Source: Burkholderiales bacterium
GTDB lineage: Bacteria > Pseudomonadota > Gammaproteobacteria > Burkholderiales > Usitatibacteraceae
Direction of reading: 5' to 3'
DNA: 11,626 nucleotides
NCBI GenBank assembly: GCA_026786225.1
Contig: JAJAYN010000580.1
Coordinates: forward strand, 1 to 11,626
Made by a program: the position numbers and the translations under genes. Every line of letters begins with the position of its first letter. The stretch's first letter is position 1. The notes under the pieces are model-generated. The model was not told where the DNA came from, did no database searches, and saw nothing but the letters and a program-made list of their open reading frames with translations. Below, piece by piece: positions 5,785 through 11,626 of the stretch.

Positions 5785-7752
5785 TCATTGACCAATGTGC
5801 CTGGCCAGAAACGCTTCCAGTTTTTCGTAGAACGCGATACGATTCTTTTCCACATGGAATCCGTGACCTTCTTTTGGCACCATCATCCATTCATGCACTT
5901 TGCCGGCCTTGTTGAGTGCGGCATGCATGGCCTCAGCTTGCTCAGGTGGCGCGATTTCGTCCTTCTCGCCGTGCGCGAGGAACACCGGTACGTTGATCTT
6001 TTCAGCGAGCCGCGCAGGTGAAATGCTTTCAAGGTCGGCCCGGTTTTCACCCAGCGCGCGTTTGAAGAAGTTGTACACATTCTTGTGGCGACGGGTGCTG
6101 TCCTCGGTGAAAATCATCGGCAGGTCGTATACGCCGGCGAATCCGACCGCGCACTTGAACAGTCCCGGCGCACGGATCACCGACATCATGGCGGCGTAGC
6201 CGCCGAAACTTGCGCCAAAAATACAGATGCGGTCGGCATCGGCGGTACCTTCGGCAATCGCCCAGCGTACGCCATCGATCAGGTCTTCCTGTATGCCGGT
6301 ACCGTACTGACCAAAGCCTGTGTCACGAAAGTCCGGCCCACGTCCACTGGAGCCGCGATAATTCACCTGCAATACCGCATAGCCACGGCTTGCCAGAAAC
6401 TGCGCGTCTGCATCGAAAAACCATGTGTCACTAATACCGATAGGGCCGCCGTGTGGCAGCAATACCAGCGGCAGCTTTTTCTCGCTGCGCCCCGGTGGCA
6501 GAGTGAGGTATCCACGCAGCACGGTGCCGGTGCGCGCCTTGAATTCGATCGGCCGCCTCTCTGCCATGCGATCAGGATCAATGCGCGGGCTGACCGCAAA
6601 CAGATGTTCGGCTTTGCCGGTATTGCGGTCCATCAAATAGATATCGCCGGGATTGCGGTCGCTGGCGACGCTGAAAAGCAGTTTTGTCGCATCGTCAGAG
6701 AAGGTACCAAAACGCACGTACTGGCCGGGAAATTTGCTCGATAGCAGCTTGTGCAATTTGGTCTCGGCGTTATCGTCATCGAAGTATTGCAGCTTCGGGA
6801 TACCGATCCTTGTGCCCACCGCAAACGGCACGCTCGGCCGCGGCCCAAACTGGAACATCGCAATATCCCCGGCCGGGTCACTGGCAAGCGTCTTGCGTTC
6901 GCCGCTGGTCATCGATTCACGCACCAGCGCGCGCGGCTCGCCGACCCTGCTTAAGGTCGCGAATACGTGCTTGTTATCTGCGCTAAAAGCAAAGGGGCTA
7001 AACAGTTCTTTCTCGGTCTTTCGCACCACATCGGTCCATTCGTCCTTCTGATTGTCGTAGCGCTTGAGGATGTAGCGGTTTTCTTCGTCGGTGCCAAACG
7101 CAAACCGCGCCTGGTTGTCGTTCTGCATCAGGAAATCGAAACGCGGCATCGCCACTTCGGCGACCAGCTTTCGCGCTGCCGTCGTGGCATTCATCTCATA
7201 GAGAAAGGTGCGATTGGTGGTTTCACTCCACTTGACTTCGCGCATGTAAAAAGTGCCGTTGCGTTTGTCAGGTAGGCGTTCAACATAGCCAAAGCCATAA
7301 TCGTCCCGGCCCGAGGATCCTTTGCTTGACCGCAGGAACATTTCATAGCCGTAAAGATATTCCTGCTTGCTGCCATCGACATTGGTGGCAAGCAGTTCAC
7401 CCGTCTGCGTGGGCACCTCCCGCCAGCCGAGATCCCTCGCCATCTCCACCACCAGCCTTTCGTTGCTGACCCAATGGAAATCTGCGGGCAGCTGGTTAAT
7501 GGGCATGCCGATGCTGGTAAGGGGTTTGAGTGTGGCGAGGTCGTAGATCGTCATGAGATGCAGATCACGATCATCCTTTTTGATCGTCACATGCATCGCA
7601 ATGTGCTTGCCGTCGGGTGAAAGCCGCGCGGTACCGAATTCCGAGCTGCGAACAAAATCGGCGATGGCGACGGGCTTGATATCGGCTGCGCATATTGCGC
7701 CTGATAGCAGCAGCGCTGCAATTGTGGCGACGAACCGGATACGACGGCACAT
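5785..7752 (-). CDS. Exported S9 family (prolyl oligopeptidase-type) serine peptidase
   Basis: 655 residues from ATG 7752, which is preceded at seven bases by AGGGAG (7765-7760). An in-frame ATG 17 codons further upstream (7803) lacks this and would hide the signal peptide, so it was rejected. MCRRIRFVATIAALLLSGAICAA is a typical Sec signal. Residues about 30-390 should form a beta-propeller that gates access (repeats such as LSPDGKHIAM and FSADNKHVFA), followed by an alpha/beta-hydrolase domain. The catalytic triad is S515 in GASFGGYAAM, D598 in HGEKDEIAPP and H630 in EGHGFH. HGGPIG near residue 434 contributes the oxyanion region. Related enzymes are dipeptidyl or acylaminoacyl peptidases cutting short peptides in the periplasm. 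It diverges from the M61 peptidase gene across 194 bases. Confidence 0.93.
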   Translation of the reverse strand: MCRRIRFVATIAALLLSGAICAADIKPVAIADFVRSSEFGTARLSPDGKHIAMHVTIKKDDRDLHLMTIYDLATLKPLTSIGMPINQLPADFHWVSNERLVVEMARDLGWREVPTQTGELLATNVDGSKQEYLYGYEMFLRSSKGSSGRDDYGFGYVERLPDKRNGTFYMREVKWSETTNRTFLYEMNATTAARKLVAEVAMPRFDFLMQNDNQARFAFGTDEENRYILKRYDNQKDEWTDVVRKTEKELFSPFAFSADNKHVFATLSRVGEPRALVRESMTSGERKTLASDPAGDIAMFQFGPRPSVPFAVGTRIGIPKLQYFDDDNAETKLHKLLSSKFPGQYVRFGTFSDDATKLLFSVASDRNPGDIYLMDRNTGKAEHLFAVSPRIDPDRMAERRPIEFKARTGTVLRGYLTLPPGRSEKKLPLVLLPHGGPIGISDTWFFDADAQFLASRGYAVLQVNYRGSSGRGPDFRDTGFGQYGTGIQEDLIDGVRWAIAEGTADADRICIFGASFGGYAAMMSVIRAPGLFKCAVGFAGVYDLPMIFTEDSTRRHKNVYNFFKRALGENRADLESISPARLAEKINVPVFLAHGEKDEIAPPEQAEAMHAALNKAGKVHEWMMVPKEGHGFHVEKNRIAFYEKLEAFLARHIGQ

Positions 7753-7946
7753 GTTGCATCTCCCTGATTGTTTTTGGTTGCAGCATTGTGGTGGCACTGG
7801 CACGCAGTGGCAAGAGTATCTTGAGCGTTTTTCAAAAGCGCGGCATCACTTTGCGCCATCATTGCCAGTCAGCGCTAGAATCACGTCCTGTCCCCTATCC
7901 TTACTGCATCGCCTTCTGCCAATCACGCCACAGGATGAGAAAACGA
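7753..7946. other. Divergent intergenic region between S9 and M61 peptidase genes
   Basis: 194 bases that must carry leftward and rightward promoters. Rightward, TAGAAT at 7876-7881 is a possible -10, with a weak TTGCGC at 7851-7856 (19-base spacing). Leftward I see no convincing hexamer pair. A small inverted repeat CACTG-GCACG-CAGTG and repeated GTGGCA lie near 7790-7815. Open frames crossing the region are extensions of the two genes and were not accepted as coding. Confidence 0.4.
7760..7765 (-). promoter_or_regulatory. Ribosome binding site that fixes the S9 peptidase start
   Basis: AGGGAG on the minus strand, seven bases before ATG 7752. It selects this start over the in-frame ATG at 7803, which has nothing comparable upstream. 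Confidence 0.75.
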
Positions 7947-9887
7947 ATGACCATTCCAAAGCCGTCGCGGCTACTCTGCATTTTCTCCGCCATTATTTTC
8001 AGCATCACGACAATTGTCACCATCGCCGCGCCGGCCAGCAATATCGCTATTCCGGAGCCCACCAAAGCGCGTTATTCCGGTACGTTAAAACTCCATGTCG
8101 ATGTCACCGATATCGAACGTAAAATTCATCGGGCACGGCTTTCGATTCCGGTGACGGCAGGCGCGCTCACCCTGCTGTTCCCGCAATGGTTGCCGGGTAA
8201 TCATGCGCCCAACGGCAATATCGCGGGCCTGAGTGGCCTGACGATCACCGCCGGCGGCAATTCGCTCGCGTGGACGCGTGACACTGTCAATGTTTTCGCC
8301 TTTCACGTCACCGTTCCTGCCGGCGTGACAACGATTGAAGCCGAATATCAATACCTCACCGCTGTTTCACGTGCACAGGGTCGGGTGCTCGTCACACCGG
8401 ATATCGTCAACCTGCAATGGAATTCCGTTTTGCTTTATCCGGCCGGCTATCGGGACGACGGCATCACGGTGGAAGCCAGCATGACGTATCCCGAGGGCTG
8501 GGAATATGCGACCGCACTGGATGCGAAAAAAGTTGCCGTCGGCAACCCTGCAAACAAGGTCGAATTCGCTGCGGTCAGCCTGAGCGATCTGATCGATTCG
8601 CCGGTCTATGCGGGCCGCTTCGTCAAACGATTTGAGTTGGACCCCGCCAGCAAGATACCGGTGCGGTTCAACGTCTTCGCCGACAACGCCGAGAGCCTCG
8701 AAAGTACCCCGGAGCAAATTGAAGCGCATCGCAATATGGTGAAACAGACCTATAAAGTCTTTGGCCCCGGTCCCTACAGCCGCTATGAATTCCTGATTGC
8801 TGCCAGTGAGACTTTTGGCGGTACGGGTGGGCTGGAACATCGACAATCCACCGAGATCGGGGTAGGCGCGGGTTATTTCACCAAGTACAAGGATTTTGCG
8901 CCCTCGCGCGGCGTGGTGCCACACGAATTAGTGCACGCATGGGATGGCAAATTTAGTCGTCCGGCAGATTTGAATACACGCAATTTCAACGAGCCGATGC
9001 AGAATTCCCTGCTTTGGGTCTACGAAGGCCAGACCACTTACTGGACCGATATCATCGCGGCACGCTCCGGCCTGTATTCGCCCCTTGAAGCGCGGGAAGC
9101 ACTGGCGAGAACGTTTGCTTCAATGGAGCGTCGCGCGGGCCGTACCTGGCGCAATTTGCAGGACACCACCAACGATCCGATCATGTCTGCGCGTGACCGC
9201 GAGAAGTCCTGGCCGAGTTGGCAGCGCGGCAGCGATTATTATCCTGAAGCGCTGTTGATCTGGCTTGACGCCGACATCAGGATTCGTGAACTCACGCAGG
9301 AGAAACGTTCGCTCGATGATTTCGCACGCACTTTTTTCGCTGTGCCCGCCGACAGTTTCGCGACACAATCCTATACGTTTGACGATGTCGTCAATACACT
9401 CAATGCGGTCGCACCTTACGATTGGAAATCCTTCATGCGCACGAGGCTGGATGGCCTGCGCGACAATAATCCGCTAGATACACTGGGGCGAAGCGGATGG
9501 AAGATTGTCTTTACGGACAAGCCCAATGTCTTTAGCGAGGCTGCCAACAAGAACCGCGGCAACAGCGATTTCGTCCATTCGCTTGGGTTGGTCGTAGACA
9601 AGAAGGACGTCATCAGCGATGTCGAATGGGGCAGCCCCGCGTTCGACGGCCGCATCACCATTGGCGCGACATTGATCGCAGTCAATGGTCGGGCCTACAA
9701 AGCCGACTTGCTCAACAACGCCATTGCTGCGGCCAACGTATCGAAGAAACCCATCGAGCTGTTGATCAAGACCGATGACACTTATCGCACGGCATCGGTC
9801 AACTACGTTGGCGGCATTCGTCATCCGCATCTGGAACGAATCGAGGGCACCAAGGATCGGCTGGGGACGATATTTACGCCACTGTGA
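7947..9887 (+). CDS. Exported M61 family (glycyl aminopeptidase-type) zinc peptidase with PDZ domain
   Basis: 646 residues counted from ATG 7947. An N-terminal beta domain (residues about 40-230, with FPQWLPGNHAPNG) precedes a thermolysin-like catalytic domain. The zinc site is HELVH (H326, E327, H330) with the third ligand E360 in WVYEGQTTYW; GGTGGLEHRQS (about 291-301) matches the family's substrate-side motif. A PDZ-like domain (about residues 505-620, with SLGLVVDKK and ITIGATLIAVNG) and the family ending GGIRHPHLERIEG follow. The hydrophobic segment at residues 8-29 is a signal peptide or membrane anchor. AGGA (7932-7935) lies 11 bases before ATG 7947; ATG 7935 in the same frame is an alternative adding MRKR. 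A still longer frame back to 7695 overlaps the S9 gene and was rejected. M61 enzymes remove N-terminal residues, preferentially Gly or Ala in the type member. Confidence 0.92.
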   Translation: MTIPKPSRLLCIFSAIIFSITTIVTIAAPASNIAIPEPTKARYSGTLKLHVDVTDIERKIHRARLSIPVTAGALTLLFPQWLPGNHAPNGNIAGLSGLTITAGGNSLAWTRDTVNVFAFHVTVPAGVTTIEAEYQYLTAVSRAQGRVLVTPDIVNLQWNSVLLYPAGYRDDGITVEASMTYPEGWEYATALDAKKVAVGNPANKVEFAAVSLSDLIDSPVYAGRFVKRFELDPASKIPVRFNVFADNAESLESTPEQIEAHRNMVKQTYKVFGPGPYSRYEFLIAASETFGGTGGLEHRQSTEIGVGAGYFTKYKDFAPSRGVVPHELVHAWDGKFSRPADLNTRNFNEPMQNSLLWVYEGQTTYWTDIIAARSGLYSPLEAREALARTFASMERRAGRTWRNLQDTTNDPIMSARDREKSWPSWQRGSDYYPEALLIWLDADIRIRELTQEKRSLDDFARTFFAVPADSFATQSYTFDDVVNTLNAVAPYDWKSFMRTRLDGLRDNNPLDTLGRSGWKIVFTDKPNVFSEAANKNRGNSDFVHSLGLVVDKKDVISDVEWGSPAFDGRITIGATLIAVNGRAYKADLLNNAIAAANVSKKPIELLIKTDDTYRTASVNYVGGIRHPHLERIEGTKDRLGTIFTPL

Positions 9888-9901
9888 GGCGCAGGAGCAG
9901 A

Positions 9902-9915
9902 CGCTGTCGACAGCG
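9902..9915. repeat. 14-base perfect palindrome after the M61 gene
   Basis: CGCTGTCGACAGCG is a perfect palindrome 14 bases after the M61 stop, within the 82-base gap before the next gene. It has no central loop and no following T run, so it is a poor terminator. It could be a protein-binding site or chance. Confidence 0.3.
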
Positions 9916-9969
9916 CCATATTTCGCCATACTAGTTAAGATAGCCGATCAAGATGATGAGATAACCAAA

Positions 9970-11626
9970 ATGGTTTACACGTTTCCACACCTGCGTCGGT
10001 TGTTGTCCGCGTTATCGCTCATTTTCACGTTGGCGTTCGCAGGCCTTTCACATGCGCAAAATTATTCCGACATCTGGTGGAACCCGGCCGAATCCGGCTG
10101 GGGATTGACCATCGCCGACCACGGACCGGTTGTATTCGTCGTCTGGTATACCTATGACGCGGACAACCAGCCGACCTGGTTCTCACTCACGGGTACGTTT
10201 ACCAATAACCGCAAGAATTTTTCCGGGGATCTTTTCCGTACCACCGGCCCGGCCTACACCCAGCCGTTCAGGTCGGATTTGGTGACGTTCGCAACAGTCG
10301 GCACCGCCAGTTTTGATTTTGCGCCCGTCGGTCAACCGGCCGGCAAGGCGACGTTTACCTACACGATCGGCGCGATCAGCCAGACCAAAGTGATTGAACG
10401 CCAGCCGTTTGGCAATGCGCCGCCGAACTGGGGCTATGACTATAGCGATCTCTGGTGGAATCCGGTGGAGTCCGGCTGGGGATTAACGCTAGCGCAGCAC
10501 GGCAACAACGTCTTTGGCGTCTGGTTTACCTATGGCCTCGATGGAAAACCACTCTGGTTGCACATTCCCGACGTCACGTTTACGGCACCCGGCAACTTCA
10601 ACGGCGGCCTCTACACGGTGACCGGTCCCTACTATGGCAATCCCAGGTTTGATCCCGCCCAGGTCGTTGTCACACCCGCCGGATCGGCAACGGTTTCGAT
10701 AAGCGGAGCCACGGGAATATTTACGCCGACATTCAAGGGATTTACCCAGGTCAAGGCAATCACGCCGCAGCCATTTGGCAATGCGCCTAAAGCCTTTGCG
10801 ATCGCGGTCCAGAACGGTGCCAGCGCGGTTTCACAGACGGTCGATGCATCACTCGACGTCTTTGCGGCGGTCGATCCACCGGGACAGGTGTTTGACCAGT
10901 GGGTCGGTGATATCGCCACGTTGCAACAGCCCCGCGAACGCCGCTCGGGGGTGCTTTCATTGTTGGCACCCGCGCAAGTGACGGCGACGTTCAAGTCCTC
11001 GGCGGCATGGTCGACGCAAAGCGTAGTACTCAACGGGTCCGGTGCAAACGCGGTGAATGCCTATTGGTTTTTCCCCAAAGCAAATCCGCCGGGTGTCATC
11101 TTCAGGTTTCACGGTGCGGGTGGAAGCGGCGAAGCACAATTCAGCAAGACGGAAGAACTGAAGTTCGCGCGCGATGCCGTGGCCGACGGATTTGCTGTTG
11201 TCTCACTGGACAGCCAGGATCGCGTCAACAAACAGTGGGACGGCATGACCAATCCTGGCAATCCCGCGGCCAACGTAGACGTACGAAATATTCAGCAACT
11301 CATTTCAACGTTCATTGCCCAAGGGTTAATGTCTTCGAATACGCCGATATTTGCATCCGGAATGTCCGATGGTGCAACGGCGGCCATGCGATTTGCCTTC
11401 TTGCTCAACTGGAAGGCCAGCCATCAGGCCTGTGTGCCGGGCAATACGCTCATCGCGCAATCGACACGCATACCCGGCATCTGGACCATGGCGCAAAACG
11501 ATACTGTCGCGGATCCGCAGCGCAATACCAGCGCATTGGCGGACTACAATTTGCTTGTCGCGCGCGGTGTGCCGGCAGACTTCATGATGGCCGCACCGAG
11601 CGCCGTCTATCCGACCCGATTTGCAC
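9970..11626 (+). CDS. Secreted multidomain protein: two WWNPxESGWG modules, InlB-B-like domain, alpha/beta-hydrolase (partial at right edge)
   Basis: Frame open from ATG 9970 to the edge: 552 residues, no stop. Residues 1-29 are a Sec signal peptide (LRRLLSALSLIFTLAFAGLSHA, cleavage before QN). Two related modules follow: 32-151 (IWWNPAESGWGLT, ending QPFGNAP) and 158-273 (LWWNPVESGWGLT, ending QPFGNAP). Residues about 276-343 resemble a divergent InlB B-repeat (VFAAVDPPGQVFDQWVGD, ending VTATFK). From about 350 an alpha/beta-hydrolase domain begins: HGAGGSG (381-387) as oxyanion region, nucleophile S466 in GMSDG, and likely acid D511 in MAQNDTVADP; the histidine would be beyond the edge. This domain recalls secreted PHB-depolymerase or feruloyl-esterase-like enzymes. 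A secreted esterase with adhesive or glycan-binding modules is the likely role. No strong Shine-Dalgarno sequence is seen; the signal peptide supports the start. Confidence 0.88.
   Translation, partial: MVYTFPHLRRLLSALSLIFTLAFAGLSHAQNYSDIWWNPAESGWGLTIADHGPVVFVVWYTYDADNQPTWFSLTGTFTNNRKNFSGDLFRTTGPAYTQPFRSDLVTFATVGTASFDFAPVGQPAGKATFTYTIGAISQTKVIERQPFGNAPPNWGYDYSDLWWNPVESGWGLTLAQHGNNVFGVWFTYGLDGKPLWLHIPDVTFTAPGNFNGGLYTVTGPYYGNPRFDPAQVVVTPAGSATVSISGATGIFTPTFKGFTQVKAITPQPFGNAPKAFAIAVQNGASAVSQTVDASLDVFAAVDPPGQVFDQWVGDIATLQQPRERRSGVLSLLAPAQVTATFKSSAAWSTQSVVLNGSGANAVNAYWFFPKANPPGVIFRFHGAGGSGEAQFSKTEELKFARDAVADGFAVVSLDSQDRVNKQWDGMTNPGNPAANVDVRNIQQLISTFIAQGLMSSNTPIFASGMSDGATAAMRFAFLLNWKASHQACVPGNTLIAQSTRIPGIWTMAQNDTVADPQRNTSALADYNLLVARGVPADFMMAAPSAVYPTRFA
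10063..10422 (+). repeat. First WWNPxESGWG module (coding repeat unit 1)
   Basis: Encodes residues 32-151 of the right-edge secreted protein. It opens with YSDIWWNPAESGWGLT, continues with VVWYTYDADNQPTWFSLTG and TTGPAY, and closes with ERQPFGNAP. The same order of motifs recurs in unit 2, and stretches of nucleotide sequence are alike (for example TCCGGCTGGGGATT), showing a duplication. I recall such modules from secreted proteobacterial proteins but cannot name a family accession. Confidence 0.8.
10441..10788 (+). repeat. Second WWNPxESGWG module (coding repeat unit 2)
   Basis: Encodes residues 158-273. It opens with YSDLWWNPVESGWGLT, continues with GVWFTYGLDGKPLWLHIP and TVTGPYYG, and closes with PQPFGNAP. 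The tryptophan-rich opening of unit 2 starts 126 residues after that of unit 1. Confidence 0.8.

Noticed and set aside
5649..5855. 68-residue minus-strand open frame at the end of the S9 gene
   Set aside because: It starts inside the S9 gene in another frame, has no ribosome binding site and no recognisable family; mentioned only as a weak observation.
7753..7803. Upstream ATG at 7803 for the S9 peptidase
   Set aside because: It adds 17 residues before a canonical signal peptide and has no ribosome binding site, while ATG 7752 has AGGGAG at seven bases.
7695..7946. N-terminal extension of the M61 peptidase to 7695
   Set aside because: It would overlap the start of the divergent S9 gene and place 84 odd residues before the signal segment.
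1..11626. CRISPR array, tRNA, rRNA, insertion sequence or integrase
   Set aside because: No regularly spaced short repeats, clover-leaf sequences, transposase motifs or terminal inverted repeats were seen on either strand.

Overview
The window looks like chromosomal DNA of a Gram-negative proteobacterium. Its base composition is moderately GC-rich. It encodes many Sec- or Tat-exported enzymes (an exported metallo-beta-lactamase-fold hydrolase, S9 and M61 peptidases, and a secreted esterase with WWNPxESGWG modules), a combination I associate with Gammaproteobacteria near Xanthomonadales/Nevskiales or with Burkholderiales. This assignment is inferred from gene families; no rRNA or other lineage marker is present. 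I see no insertion sequences, tRNAs, integrases, phage genes or CRISPR arrays, so this reads as ordinary metabolic chromosome.

Layout from left to right. An exported metallo-beta-lactamase-fold hydrolase on the minus strand is cut by the left edge (1-741). A 331-base gap (742-1072) holds a minus-strand, coding-like frame with no start codon (800-985) and a candidate rightward promoter. Next on the plus strand come a class III (CaiB/BaiF) CoA-transferase (1073-2293) and, after 245 bases with a good TATAAT promoter candidate, an adenosine deaminase (2539-3597). The deaminase converges on, and overlaps by 52 bases, a minus-strand two-gene operon: a DUF2141 exported protein (5061-5516) followed by a Tat-exported carotenoid/stilbene cleavage oxygenase (3546-5051). 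A 9-bp-arm hairpin sits directly before the ribosome binding site of the first operon gene. Further right lies an S9 prolyl-oligopeptidase-type exported peptidase on the minus strand (5785-7752), divergent from an M61 glycyl-aminopeptidase-type exported peptidase on the plus strand (7947-9887). The window ends inside a large secreted protein (9970 to the edge) made of two WWNPxESGWG modules, an InlB-B-repeat-like domain and an alpha/beta-hydrolase domain.

Six of the eight proteins carry export signals (five Sec, one Tat), so most of the chemistry takes place in the periplasm or outside. The two peptidases could work together on peptides. The oxygenase and DUF2141 protein form one transcription unit that may cleave carotenoids or stilbene-type aromatics after export. 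The CoA-transferase and the deaminase are cytosolic and probably have independent roles.

I did not find a convincing undescribed multi-gene system. The most unusual items are the four-part architecture of the right-edge protein, the convergent gene overlap that encodes an iron ligand of the oxygenase, the hairpin next to the operon start, and the orphan reading frame at 800-985.
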